Positions 42,779 through 51,891 of a stretch of DNA of 64,000 bases are shown here, one piece after another. The position numbers and the translations under genes are program-made. Below the pieces are notes generated by a model, which did no database searches, was not told the DNA's origin, and worked only from the letters and a program-made list of their open reading frames with translations. Numbering within the stretch: position 1 is the first letter of the stretch; each line of letters starts with the position of its first letter. The DNA comes from Allocoprobacillus sp002160865 (GTDB lineage Bacteria; Bacillota_I; Bacilli_A; Erysipelotrichales; Coprobacillaceae), in the NCBI RefSeq assembly GCF_042850985.1, contig NZ_AP031415.1, forward strand, positions 558,001 through 622,000, read 5' to 3'.

Positions 42779-43456
42779 ATGCAAAAAATTATGATTGTAG
42801 AAGATGATGAAGTGATTGCTTCAGCAATTCAAAAACATTTAGAAACATGGAATTATGAAGTTTATGTCATTGATGATTTTGAACATGTTTTAGAAAAATA
42901 TGTTCAAATACAACCAGAATTAATCTTATTAGATATTTCTTTACCTTTTTATAATGGTTATCACTGGTGTGAGCAGATTCGTAAGATTTCTTCTGTACCG
43001 ATTATTTTCATTTCATCAGCCAGTGAAAATATGAATATTGTGATGGCTATTTCAATGGGGGCTGATGATTTTATTACGAAACCCTTTGATTTTTCTGTTT
43101 TAACGGCGAAAATACAGGCATTATTGCGTAGAACATATTCTTTTTCTAAATCTATGCAAGTATTAACTTATAAGGAACTTGTTTTAAATATTTTAGATGC
43201 AACAATTTCTTATCAAGAACAAACCATAGATTTAACAAAAAATGAATTAAAGATTTTACAGATTTTGTTTGAAAAATCTGAAACATTTGTATCTCGTGAT
43301 GATTTAATGATGGCATTATGGCAAAGCAATGAATTTATAGATGATAATACTTTAAGTGTGAATATGAACAGATTAAGAAAGAAACTGGATGATTTTCATA
43401 TTGAACATCTCATTCAAACAAAAAAAGGATTAGGATATAAGCTTTATTATGAATAA
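42779..43456 (+). CDS. OmpR-family response regulator, BceR-like
   Basis: A 225-residue regulator. The receiver domain has the acidic pair in IVEDDEV, the phosphorylation Asp in LILLDISLPFYNGY near residue 52 and the Lys in FITKPFD near 102. The C-terminal winged helix ends in QTKKGLGYKLYYE. The ATG at 42779 follows AGGTGATC. It overlaps the kinase gene by eight bases, and the Bce-type transporter follows, so it most likely activates that transporter in response to peptide antibiotics. Confidence 0.93.
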   Translation: MQKIMIVEDDEVIASAIQKHLETWNYEVYVIDDFEHVLEKYVQIQPELILLDISLPFYNGYHWCEQIRKISSVPIIFISSASENMNIVMAISMGADDFITKPFDFSVLTAKIQALLRRTYSFSKSMQVLTYKELVLNILDATISYQEQTIDLTKNELKILQILFEKSETFVSRDDLMMALWQSNEFIDDNTLSVNMNRLRKKLDDFHIEHLIQTKKGLGYKLYYE

Positions 43457-44432
43457 ATTATTTCATTATTTCTATGATAAAAAAGCTTTTTATATTCTTT
43501 CTTTATCTTTTATTGTGATATTTTATATGATTCTTTATTTGTATGATGCTTTAATAGATGCTATTATCTATGCTACAATTTTATGTCTAGTTTTGTTGTT
43601 TGTTTATTTTTGTATTGATTTTATATTATATGTACGTCGATTACATAATTTAAATGCTAATCAACAACTTAAAGATTATTATACTTTGGATTTGCCTTCT
43701 TGTTCTTCATGGATTGAAAAAGAATATCAGTTGTTGTTATATCAAATAAATGACTTACTCAAAGAAACAAAAGAACTTGAAGAAAATAATCATCAAGAAA
43801 TGCTAGAATATTTTACCATGTGGGTTCATCAAATCAAAACACCTATTTTTGCATTACGTTTATTGATTGATTCAAAGAATGCGTCGACGCATGATATGCT
43901 TTTACAAGTTTTAAAGATTGAACAATATGTAGATATGGCATTACATTATATGAAATTAGGGCAGATTTCATCAGATTTACATATTCAATATTATTCACTT
44001 CATGATATTCTTCAAGACGTTTTAAAAAAACAGGCAACATTCTTTATTCATAAGAAACTGACATTGCAGTTAGATGACATTGATCTAAAAGTTTTAACTG
44101 ATGAAAAATGGTTATCTTTTGTTTTGGAACAGATTTTATCCAATGCGTTAAAATATACCAAGACAGGAGGTATTCATATTTATGTTGAAGATGAAGTTTT
44201 GTATATTGAAGATACGGGTATTGGCATCAAAGCAGAAGATTTACCAAGAATATTTGAAAAGGGATTTACAGGATATAATGGAAGAGTGGATAAGAAAGCC
44301 AGTGGATTAGGTTTGTATCTGTGTGCGAGAATTTTAAAATATCTCGGTCATCCTATATCAATGGAATCATCACAAGGGAAAGGGACAACTGTAAAGATTG
44401 ATTTTCATGTTCAGGATTTACAGGTTGAATAA
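43449..44432 (+). CDS. BceS-like intramembrane-sensing histidine kinase
   Basis: A 327-residue kinase. Two closely spaced membrane helices (about residues 13-31 and 36-58) with almost no extracellular loop define the intramembrane-sensing type, which senses through its transporter. The phosphoacceptor is in MWVHQIKTPIFALRLL near residue 130. The ATPase core has an N box near residue 230, DTGIGIKAEDLPRIFEKGF near 255 and ASGLGLYL near 280. The order kinase-transporter is that of BceRS-BceAB modules. Confidence 0.93.
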   Translation: MNKLFHYFYDKKAFYILSLSFIVIFYMILYLYDALIDAIIYATILCLVLLFVYFCIDFILYVRRLHNLNANQQLKDYYTLDLPSCSSWIEKEYQLLLYQINDLLKETKELEENNHQEMLEYFTMWVHQIKTPIFALRLLIDSKNASTHDMLLQVLKIEQYVDMALHYMKLGQISSDLHIQYYSLHDILQDVLKKQATFFIHKKLTLQLDDIDLKVLTDEKWLSFVLEQILSNALKYTKTGGIHIYVEDEVLYIEDTGIGIKAEDLPRIFEKGFTGYNGRVDKKASGLGLYLCARILKYLGHPISMESSQGKGTTVKIDFHVQDLQVE

Positions 44433-44435
44433 ATC

Positions 44436-44449
44436 TTACAAAGATGTAA
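44436..44449 (+). promoter_or_regulatory. Bce-type regulator box
   Basis: TTACA-AAGA-TGTAA matches the pattern TNACA-N4-TGTAA described for BceR-like regulators. It sits between the kinase stop codon and the ABC ATPase gene, where the target promoter should be. A second inverted repeat, GTACATTT with AAATGTAC, lies at about 44482-44520 near the -10 region. Confidence 0.7.
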
Positions 44450-44535
44450 GGTCATAAGGAGAAAATGTAAGATAAATCAATAGTACATTTTTCTCTTTTT
44501 TTATAAACTATAAATGTACAAAGGAGGGATGACAG

Positions 44536-45294
44536 ATGTCATTACTAGAAGTTAAAAATGTAAAGAAAATTTATACAACACGTTTTTCAAATCAACAAGT
44601 TCAAGCCTTATCCAATGTTACATTTAGTGTGGAAAAAGGAGAATATGTTGCGATTATGGGTGAATCTGGAAGTGGGAAAACAACTTTATTAAATATTCTG
44701 GCTTCATTAGATCAGCCAACAAGTGGTCAGGTTCTATTGAATGGAAAAGATATTACACATTTAAAAGAAAAAGAAATTTCACAGTTTAGAAGACAAAATC
44801 TTGGTTTTGTTTTTCAAGAATTTAATTTATTAGATACTTTTTCAGTGAAAGATAATATCTTTTTACCTCTTGTTTTATCAAAAGAATCTTATCCTGAAAT
44901 GAATCAAAAATTAAAAACATTAGCACCTTAATTAGGAATTGAAAACTTATTAGAAAAATATCCTTATGAAATATCTGGTGGTCAAAAACAAAGAGTTGCA
45001 GTTGCAAGAGCATTGATTACACAGCCACAACTGGTTCTGGCAGATGAGCCAACGGGGGCCCTTGATTCTAAATCAACCGATCAGTTGTTAGAAATCTTTG
45101 ATCGTGTAAATAAGAAAGGACAAACAATCTTGATGGTAACACATAGTACAAAAGCAGCCAGTTGGGCATCTCGAGTTTTATTTATTAGAGATGGTGAAGT
45201 CTTTCATCAAATCTATAGAGGAAATCAAACGTATCAACAAATGTATCAAAGTATTTCAGATACATTAACATTACTTGCTTCAGGAGGGAAATAA
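44536..45294 (+). pseudogene. BceA-like ABC transporter ATPase interrupted by an in-frame TAA
   Basis: Conceptual translation gives a full 252-residue MacB/BceA-type ATPase: Walker A in GESGSGKTTLLNIL, Q loop in FVFQEFNLL, signature ISGGQKQRVAVARAL, Walker B in QLVLADEPTGALD and the H loop in VTHST. A TAA at 44929-44931 stops the frame after residue 131, between Q loop and signature; the frame continues unchanged after it (LGIENLLEKYPYEISGGQ). The codon may have been CAA. The first 131 residues lack the signature and Walker B and would not be active. The gene is otherwise well conserved, so the change is recent or an error. The partner permease follows after one base. Confidence 0.88.
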
Positions 45295-45295
45295 G

Positions 45296-47314
45296 ATGAA
45301 ATCATTCTTTTATCCTCGTCTGGCATTCACAAATTTAAAAAAGAATGCAAAACTTTATTTCCCGTATTTATTAACAAGTTCTTTTACTGTCATGATGTTT
45401 TATTTAATTAATTATCTTTCATCTCATGATGGGATTGATCAGATGTCTACAGGTTCAAGAACAATGCAGGTGATTTTAAATTTAGGAAAGATTGTCATTA
45501 TTATATTTTCTGTGATTTTTCTCTTTTATATGAATAGTTTTTTAATGAAACGTCGTAAAAAAGAGATTGCTTTATATAATATCTTAGGATTAGAAAAGAA
45601 ACATATTATGATTATGATGTTTTATGAAACATTTTTTACTACATTTGTTTCTTTGCTTGTAGGATTTCTTTTTGGGATTATATTTAGTCAACTGGTTTCT
45701 TTATTGTTGATACGTTTAATGGGTATAACAACATTATTGACTTTTCATATTTCATGGTCATCATTATTGATAACAGTGATTATATTTTTACCAATTTATT
45801 TTATGACTTATTTAATTCATGTGATTCAAATTCAATTAGCAAACCCTATTGAATTATTAAGAGGGTCACAAAGTGGAGAAAAAGAACCAAAAACAAAATG
45901 GTTAATGACTCTTGTTGGTATTTTGTCTTTAGGTATAGGCTATTATATTGCTGTGACTATAGATGATCCTTTGACAGCTGTATATTTATTCTTTATCGCA
46001 GTTATATTGGTTATTATTGGAACATATTGTTTGTTTACAGCAGGGTCTATTACAATTTTAAAATTCTTAAAAAAGAATAAACATTTTTATTATCAGACAA
46101 AGCATTTTACTTCTGTTTCACAATTGATTTATCGTATGAAACAAAATGCTGTTGGACTAGCCAGTATATGTATTTTATGTACATGTATTTTAGTCATGTT
46201 ATCGAGTACAGTGTCATTATATTTTGGAATAGAAGATACAATCACATCTTATCAGCAAGATAGCTATCAGTTAAAAGTCTATGGTTATGAAGATGGGACA
46301 TTACCGACAGAAAAACAGTTCCAGACATTTTATGCGGATATACAAGATCAGTTAAAAAGAAATGGCATAGGAATTGACAGTTTTATTCACTTACAAAGAT
46401 ATAGTGTATCAGTTCGTTTCAAAGATAATCGACATATCATGACAGATAGAGAATCAGGCAATTTTACCGTAGGTTATTTAATTGGTGTGACGGAAGATGA
46501 ATATAATCGAGCTTATCATCAAGATGTTCGTTTGCAAGATGATGAAGTTCTGGTGACAAGTAATTTCTTTGAATTTGGTAAGACTTTTGATATTGACAAT
46601 ATAAAATATCAAATCAAAGATGTTATTCATCAGCCATATTTATTACCTAATGAAAATTCAACTGCTGAAAAAAATATTATTGTTATTATGAAAGATGAAG
46701 CAGCAATTCAAAAGATGATGTCATCATTCTTTGGTGATGAAATCCAACCTACAGAAAATCTTTCAATTAAGTATAGTAACCAATCTCAGGAAAAAGAAGC
46801 AGAAGATATTTTGGAAAGATGTTTAGAGAAATTTACGATCAGTGCCAATGCTTCTGGACAGGAACATGGTGAAATCTCTTTCTATTATTCATCACAGTAT
46901 ACAGTTCGTTTAATGTTGATGGAATTATATGGTAGTTTATTCTTTTTAGGAATATTCTTAGGCATCTTATTTTTAATGGCTACAATATTAATTATGTATT
47001 ATAAACAATTATCTGAAGGATATGAAGATCAAAAACGTTTTGAAATCATGCAAAAAGTTGGAATGAGTACAAAAGAAGTCAAACAGACGATTCGTTCACA
47101 AGTTTTAATTTTCTTCTTTTTACCACTCATTGTTTCTGTTATTCATATGGCATTTGCCTTCAATATGATTACAATGATGTTTAGCTTCCTTGTCACATCT
47201 GGTATTCAAATCTTTGTTATATGCACTGTTATTTCTGTAGTGACTGTAGCAATCATTTATGCTATTGTCTATGCATTTACTTCAAGAACGTATTATCGTA
47301 TTGTGAAATATTAA
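45296..47314 (+). CDS. BceB-like ABC transporter permease
   Basis: A 672-residue FtsX-type permease that removes or senses cell-wall-active peptides. About ten hydrophobic segments are seen: one at the start, a block through residue 290, and three at the C terminus. A large hydrophilic domain (about residues 320-540) lies between TM7 and TM8, as in BceB. The ATG at 45296 follows AGGAGGGAAATAAG. The module consists of regulator, kinase, ATPase and permease in one direction. A hairpin that opens the duplicated 110-bp repeat comes at once after the stop. Confidence 0.92.
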   Translation: MKSFFYPRLAFTNLKKNAKLYFPYLLTSSFTVMMFYLINYLSSHDGIDQMSTGSRTMQVILNLGKIVIIIFSVIFLFYMNSFLMKRRKKEIALYNILGLEKKHIMIMMFYETFFTTFVSLLVGFLFGIIFSQLVSLLLIRLMGITTLLTFHISWSSLLITVIIFLPIYFMTYLIHVIQIQLANPIELLRGSQSGEKEPKTKWLMTLVGILSLGIGYYIAVTIDDPLTAVYLFFIAVILVIIGTYCLFTAGSITILKFLKKNKHFYYQTKHFTSVSQLIYRMKQNAVGLASICILCTCILVMLSSTVSLYFGIEDTITSYQQDSYQLKVYGYEDGTLPTEKQFQTFYADIQDQLKRNGIGIDSFIHLQRYSVSVRFKDNRHIMTDRESGNFTVGYLIGVTEDEYNRAYHQDVRLQDDEVLVTSNFFEFGKTFDIDNIKYQIKDVIHQPYLLPNENSTAEKNIIVIMKDEAAIQKMMSSFFGDEIQPTENLSIKYSNQSQEKEAEDILERCLEKFTISANASGQEHGEISFYYSSQYTVRLMLMELYGSLFFLGIFLGILFLMATILIMYYKQLSEGYEDQKRFEIMQKVGMSTKEVKQTIRSQVLIFFFLPLIVSVIHMAFAFNMITMMFSFLVTSGIQIFVICTVISVVTVAIIYAIVYAFTSRTYYRIVKY

Positions 47315-47376
47315 AGAGAACTGTTGCCCCAGTTCTCTTTCTCATTTGAGTATTTTTACTTACTCAGATACTTCTC
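47315..47376 (-). ncRNA. Candidate antisense RNA, first copy
   Basis: On the minus strand a TATACT box within TGGTATACT (plus 47381-47390) follows a TTTACA-type -35, and the transcript would end at the hairpin AGAGAACTG/CAGTTCTCT (47315-47338). The T-run after the hairpin is poor in this copy because bceB ends there. Compare the second copy at 47708. The whole ~110-bp segment is duplicated. Expression is not shown. Confidence 0.4.
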
Positions 47377-47427
47377 GTTTATAGTATACCACAAAAAAAG
47401 TAATGTAAATTGAAAAGATATTAAAAA
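47315..47427. repeat. 110-bp direct repeat, copy 1
   Basis: About 113 bp from the hairpin AGAGAACTG to GATATTAAAA, repeated at 47708-47820 with about ten differences. The hairpin loops differ as if inverted (TTGCCC against GGCCAA). On the plus strand the hairpin can also terminate bceB transcription. Confidence 0.85.
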
Positions 47428-47531
47428 TGAGCAAAATAATAAAAACAAAAATCTGACTGGATAAAGATACTTTATTCAGTATATTTTTTTGTCGAATCAT
47501 GACAAATTAAAAAGGCCCTCAATGGGCGGAG

Positions 47532-47681
47532 GTGAAATCATGCCTCAGTTTTATAGCACCGATAGCTTTAACATGGGAGAACGTGGCCGAGTATTTTTAT
47601 TTATTCAAGATACTTTTTATGTATTCAGAAGTTTTAACATTAATTGTTATACTTTTGATAATCAAAGAATTACGTAAGTAA
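47532..47681 (+). CDS. Candidate small hydrophobic toxin (type I), start uncertain
   Basis: The frame ending at TAA 47681 encodes a hydrophobic peptide with FIAPIALTWENVAEYFYLF, then a helix (MYSEVLTLIVILLIIK) and a basic end KELRK, typical of type I toxins. GTG 47532 overlaps the strong site GGCGGAGGTG, and GTG 47583 has GGGAG a few bases before it. The better-placed ATG at 47540 reads a different, non-hydrophobic 45-residue frame, so one frame may result from a frameshift. A GCCC/GGGC hairpin could mask the ribosome-binding site. The 3' end points into the candidate antisense RNA. Confidence 0.4.
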   Translation: MKSCLSFIAPIALTWENVAEYFYLFKILFMYSEVLTLIVILLIIKELRK

Positions 47682-47707
47682 TAGATAAAAAGAAAGGTCA
47701 CGAAAAA

Positions 47708-47769
47708 AGAGAACTGGGCCAACAGTTCTCTTTCTCATTTGAGTATTTTTATCTACTCAGATACTTTTC
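47708..47769 (-). ncRNA. Candidate antisense RNA (type I antitoxin), second copy
   Basis: Minus-strand promoter: TTTACA (plus 47798-47803) and extended -10 TGGTATACT (-10 at plus 47776-47781) with a 16-bp spacer. The transcript of about 60 nt would end at the hairpin 47708-47731 followed by six T on the minus strand. It converges on the toxin-like gene, overlapping its 3' end, the arrangement known from txpA/RatA and bsrG/SR4. Confidence 0.5.
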
Positions 47770-47820
47770 ATCTATAGTATACCACAAAAAAAAGTAATGT
47801 AAATTGAAAAGATGTTAAAA
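47708..47820. repeat. 110-bp direct repeat, copy 2
   Basis: Second copy of the segment at 47315-47427. Between the copies lies the candidate toxin gene. This copy has an uninterrupted minus-strand T-run after its hairpin. Confidence 0.85.
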
Positions 47821-47958
47821 TGTTAATAACTTTTTAAATCACATCTTATTTTTTTGACAATCTTATAACATTTAAGAATCAAATATAAATGAAGTTTCCA
47901 TTAGTTCATCAAGTGTCCATCTTCTAATCAATTCTTATCATAGTAAGATAATGCTCTT
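47821..47958. other. Short AT-rich gap after the repeat
   Basis: No gene or clear signal is visible apart from AT-rich sequence after the stop codon of the leftward DUF2200 gene. Confidence 0.4.
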
Positions 47959-48303
47959 TTAGCGTAAAATTTTATCTAAACTCTTTCCTCTAGCAAGTTC
48001 ATCAATGAGTTTATCAAGATAACGTATATTTTGCATCAGAGGGTCTTCAATCATCTCCAGCTTAACACCACAGATACTGCCTTTAATTAAAAATCTGCGT
48101 TCATTTAAAGCTGGAGCATTTTCAAAGAACTGTTGATAATTGATATCTGTTTCTAACATTTGGTGAATGTTATCAAAAGTATAACCCGTTAACCACTGAA
48201 TCACTGTATCTACTTCTTCTTGCGTACGTCCTTTTTTCAAGGCTTTTTGAAGAAGTAGAGGATAAATCTTTGAATAGGGCATTTGAAAGACTTTTTGACT
48301 CAT
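47959..48303 (-). CDS. DUF2200-family protein
   Basis: A 114-residue protein with the family pattern MPYSKIYPLLLQKALKKGRT, VIQWLTGY, FFENAPALNERRFLIKGSIC and the end LDKLIDELARGKSLDKILR. The family has no known function. The ATG overlaps the asd stop (TAATG), so it is the last gene of the hom-lysC-asd operon and is translationally coupled. Confidence 0.9.
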   Translation of the reverse strand: MSQKVFQMPYSKIYPLLLQKALKKGRTQEEVDTVIQWLTGYTFDNIHQMLETDINYQQFFENAPALNERRFLIKGSICGVKLEMIEDPLMQNIRYLDKLIDELARGKSLDKILR

Positions 48304-49337
48304 TATAACAAGCCCATTTCAATCATTTTTAATCCAATATCAATAGAGTTGTAAGCAGCACCTTTCATTAATTGATCAGCAACAATCCATAAACTTAAAG
48401 CATGATCATTATCTAAATCTTTTCTTACACGTCCTACATGGACAAGTTCATCACCAATAAATAAAGTTGCCATTGGATAAATCTGATTTTCAATATCATC
48501 ATAGAGTTCAACACCATGAGAATTTGATAATAATTCAAAGACTTTATCTATATCAATAGGTTTTTTCGTTTCAATATAAACAGATTCACTATGACCTCTA
48601 AGTACAGGAACACGAACACAAGTCGCATTGACTTTAATATCTTTATTAAAGATTTTCTTTGTTTCATTGACCATTTTCATTTCTTCTTTTGTGAAATGAT
48701 TGTCTAAATCAAATTTATCAACTTGTGGAATACAGTTGAAGGCAATTGGATAATGTTTTTTATCAGAAGCACAAGGCAAAGTTTTGGCTACTGGTTCTTT
48801 ACCATCTAGCACTTCCTGTGATTGACGATATAGTTCTTCCATACCAGCAACACCAGCCCCTGAAACAGCCTGATAAGTAGAAACAATAATTCTTTCAATA
48901 TCAAAATACTCATTTAAACGATTTAATGCACTGACCATTTGAATTGTTGTACAATTTGGATTAGCAATAATTCCTTTATGTTCCTTTAAAGCATAAGCAT
49001 TGACTTCTGGAACAACTAATGGAACATCAGGATCCATTCTAAAATGTGATGTATTATCAATATTGGTACATCCGGCCTTTACAGCATAAGGCATATACTT
49101 TTCTGAAATACTTCCTCCAGCACTCCAGAAAGCCACTTCAATACCTTCAAAAGAATTTTCAGTTAATTCTTCCACAACAAATTCATGTCCTTCATATTCA
49201 ATGACTTTTCCTGCGCTTCTCGCAGAAGCTAATAATTTTAAACTTTCAAAAGGGAAGTGAAACTGAAAAATACATCTCAACATTTCTCTCCCAACGGCAC
49301 CAGTAGCACCTACAATTGTAACTTTATATTTCTTCAT
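48303..49337 (-). CDS. asd: Aspartate-semialdehyde dehydrogenase
   Basis: This enzyme reduces aspartyl phosphate to aspartate semialdehyde for threonine, methionine and lysine synthesis. In the 344 residues GATGAVGREML is the NADP-binding loop, ANPNCTTIQM near residue 127 holds the catalytic Cys, and RVPVLRGHSESVY near 242 holds the catalytic His. Complete length. It lies 13 bp downstream of lysC and overlaps the DUF2200 gene. Confidence 0.97.
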   Translation of the reverse strand: MKKYKVTIVGATGAVGREMLRCIFQFHFPFESLKLLASARSAGKVIEYEGHEFVVEELTENSFEGIEVAFWSAGGSISEKYMPYAVKAGCTNIDNTSHFRMDPDVPLVVPEVNAYALKEHKGIIANPNCTTIQMVSALNRLNEYFDIERIIVSTYQAVSGAGVAGMEELYRQSQEVLDGKEPVAKTLPCASDKKHYPIAFNCIPQVDKFDLDNHFTKEEMKMVNETKKIFNKDIKVNATCVRVPVLRGHSESVYIETKKPIDIDKVFELLSNSHGVELYDDIENQIYPMATLFIGDELVHVGRVRKDLDNDHALSLWIVADQLMKGAAYNSIDIGLKMIEMGLL

Positions 49338-49350
49338 TTTGATAATCCTC

Positions 49351-50580
49351 CTAACCTAAGAATGCTTCATGTAATAAAACTTGAGCTTTTTTGACATCAT
49401 CTCGATCAATATAACAAGATATATTAATTTCACTACAAGATGTCATTTCGACATTAATATCATGACTCATCAATGTATTATAAACTTTCTGGAACATGCC
49501 TTTATTATTTTTGATACCTACACCAATTACAGCGACTTTTCCAATATTTCCTCTGACAATTGTTTTCTTTGCCTGTAAAGTATCTTTTAAATCATTAATG
49601 ACTTCAACGACAGCAGGAACATCCTTATCATTAATAATTAAAGAAATATCCATTCTTCCACCACCAACTAAAGCCTGATTAAAGACATTGACGTTAACAT
49701 TGGCATCAGAAATTTTTTCAAAAAGTTCACCAGCACCATTGATTTTGGCATCTACACCTACAAGAGTAATACGGGCTTCATTTTGTGAACCTGTAATACC
49801 TGATATAATAAATTGATTTAAATGATCTTTCATAATTTTTTCATCTCCTAATACATATGTTCCCTGACTTTCATCGAATGAACTTCTGGCATGAATCACA
49901 ATATCATGTTTAGCAGCCAGTTGTACACAACGATGATTTAAAACTTTTGCTCCATTGTTGGAAAGTTCCAGCATTTCGGCATAGCTGATATAGTTCAGTT
50001 TCTTCGCATCGGGAACAATACGGGGATCCGCTGTATAAATTCCATTGACATCACTATATATTTCTACTTCATTGGCATCAATGGCGACACCAATAGCGAC
50101 GGCAGACAAGTCACTACCTCCACGTCCTAGAGTCGTAATCTTACCATTTTGAGAATATCCCTGAAATCCGGGACATATGACAATATCAGCATTTTTCAGT
50201 TTATCTAATATATGTTTTCCTTCAACCGTTGTAATGGTAGCATTTTGATGATGAGAATCTGTCAAAATACCAAGTTCAGCATTTGTGACAGTTTCTACAG
50301 TATAGCCTTTTTTAGCCAGTTCACTTTTAACAACGAGTGTAGAAATTGTTTCACCAATACTTGTTAAACGATCAATTTCTTCATCTGTCAATTGATCCGT
50401 ATGCACAATGGATAAAAGGGTATCTGTCGCATAAGGGTCATCATAACGCCCCATCGCACTGACGACAGCGACCACTTTATTTCCTTTATCATGTTCACGA
50501 ATAATATTTTTATACATATGTTCACGTGTTTCAATACTACGTGTTGAGGTTCCACCAAATTTTTGAACAATTATCTTCAT
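49351..50580 (-). CDS. lysC: Aspartokinase
   Basis: It phosphorylates aspartate at the head of the pathway. The 409 residues carry KFGGTSTRS at the N terminus, TLGRGGSDLSAVAIG near residue 155 and two C-terminal ACT domains (GSQNEARITLVGVD and the GKVAVIGVGIKNNKG region), so feedback control is expected. The gene lies six bases after hom and ahead of asd, forming one leftward operon under the leader upstream of hom. Confidence 0.97.
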   Translation of the reverse strand: MKIIVQKFGGTSTRSIETREHMYKNIIREHDKGNKVVAVVSAMGRYDDPYATDTLLSIVHTDQLTDEEIDRLTSIGETISTLVVKSELAKKGYTVETVTNAELGILTDSHHQNATITTVEGKHILDKLKNADIVICPGFQGYSQNGKITTLGRGGSDLSAVAIGVAIDANEVEIYSDVNGIYTADPRIVPDAKKLNYISYAEMLELSNNGAKVLNHRCVQLAAKHDIVIHARSSFDESQGTYVLGDEKIMKDHLNQFIISGITGSQNEARITLVGVDAKINGAGELFEKISDANVNVNVFNQALVGGGRMDISLIINDKDVPAVVEVINDLKDTLQAKKTIVRGNIGKVAVIGVGIKNNKGMFQKVYNTLMSHDINVEMTSCSEINISCYIDRDDVKKAQVLLHEAFLG

Positions 50581-50586
50581 GTTATA

Positions 50587-51741
50587 TTAACCCCTTACCT
50601 TCAATAAATTATAAGATTCATTTTGAAGTTGATGTTTTAAATCATTCAGTTCAATAGGATTTGTAATATAGATATGATCATGATCTTGAGAGTAATACAT
50701 CTCATAATCAATATCTAATGGATGATCACATCTGATATAATATTTAGAATATGTAATTGGAAAAATATCTTCAACATATTGATATTGGTGCTGCCACATT
50801 GTTGGCTGATGTGTTTTCATAATATCGCTGACAACGGCACTGGCTGTGACATAACGTCCTGCACCTTTTCCATAAAAAATAACATTTTCTAAATAATTAC
50901 AAGTGATTTCTACTACATTATATGCTTGATTGACATTAGCAACCATGTCTTTTATACCAATTAATGTTGGAGAAACATCAATACCATAACCATTTTCTAA
51001 TTTTTTAGCTTGAGCAATTAATTTGATACGATATCCTAATTTTTTAGCATAATCGATATCTTTCTTTGTTACACCACGAATACCTGTACATTGAATCTTA
51101 TGGAAATCAAAGAAAATTTCAAAAGCATTCATCGCCAGAATACAAATCTTATGAGCAGCATCCTTGCCATCTAAATCTAAACTGGCATCTGCTTCTACAT
51201 ATCCTAATCCATCAGCAATCGTTAAGGCTTCTTCAAAATCCAAATTATCTGTTTCCATTAACGTTAATATAAAATTTGTTGTTCCATTTAAAATACCTTC
51301 AATTTTTTCAATTTCATTAGCCACTAAATCTTCTTTGGCTGGAACAACAACGGGAATTCCACCACCTACAGCAGCTTCATAATAAATTTTTGATTGATAT
51401 TTCATAGCCATTTCAAAGATTTCCTGTCCGTCATGAGCAATCAAAGCTTTATTAGCGGTCACCACATTCTTTCCTTTTTTTAAGGCTTCTAAAATAATTG
51501 TTTTCGCAATTGTTGTGCCACCGATTAATTCTACCACAACATCCACTTCATCATCATTTAAAACATCATGAAAATCTTGGGTATAGATGATACCATCTGG
51601 TAAAGTAACTTCATTTAAAGCACAACCATATTTAACGACAACTTCTTCTTGAATTAACTTTTCTAGTCTTTCCTTTTGTTGTGTTAAAATATCTACAACA
51701 CCAAATCCAACTGTTCCTAAGCCAATGACACCTATTTTCAT
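50587..51741 (-). CDS. hom: Homoserine dehydrogenase
   Basis: It reduces aspartate semialdehyde to homoserine. The NAD-binding loop is GVIGLGTVGFGVVD at the start; TANKALIAHDG near residue 98 and the catalytic region GILNGTTNFILTLM near 150 follow, with GLGYVEADASLDLDGKDAAH near 185. At 384 residues it is shorter than members with a C-terminal ACT domain. It is the first gene of hom-lysC-asd-DUF2200. A terminator stands between its promoter and its ribosome-binding site. Confidence 0.95.
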   Translation of the reverse strand: MKIGVIGLGTVGFGVVDILTQQKERLEKLIQEEVVVKYGCALNEVTLPDGIIYTQDFHDVLNDDEVDVVVELIGGTTIAKTIILEALKKGKNVVTANKALIAHDGQEIFEMAMKYQSKIYYEAAVGGGIPVVVPAKEDLVANEIEKIEGILNGTTNFILTLMETDNLDFEEALTIADGLGYVEADASLDLDGKDAAHKICILAMNAFEIFFDFHKIQCTGIRGVTKKDIDYAKKLGYRIKLIAQAKKLENGYGIDVSPTLIGIKDMVANVNQAYNVVEITCNYLENVIFYGKGAGRYVTASAVVSDIMKTHQPTMWQHQYQYVEDIFPITYSKYYIRCDHPLDIDYEMYYSQDHDHIYITNPIELNDLKHQLQNESYNLLKVRG

Positions 51742-51760
51742 ACGATACCCCTCTCTAAAG

Positions 51761-51783
51761 AAAAAATCTCATTCATCATGAGA
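51761..51783 (-). terminator. Terminator in the hom leader (probable attenuator)
   Basis: On the minus strand TCTCAT-GATGA-ATGAGA is followed by TTTTTT, directly upstream of the hom ribosome-binding site AGAGAGGGG. Its place inside the leader suggests regulated read-through. An upstream GACAT/ATGTC hairpin (about 51832-51845) and an ATCA/TGAT pairing lie between promoter and terminator. I cannot match them to a known riboswitch or T-box. Confidence 0.7.
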
Positions 51784-51862
51784 TATAGTTTTAAAAATCA
51801 CCAAACATCCCCATATGATCTATAATTAAGACATGAAGATGTCTTTTTTTATTATTGCATTG

Positions 51863-51891
51863 ATAATATCATTTTTGTATATGTTTGTCAA
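51863..51891 (-). promoter_or_regulatory. Promoter of the hom operon
   Basis: On the minus strand TTGACA (plus 51886-51891) and TATTAT (plus 51863-51868) are separated by 17 bp, a near-consensus vegetative promoter. The leader from it to hom is about 115 nt. Confidence 0.75.
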
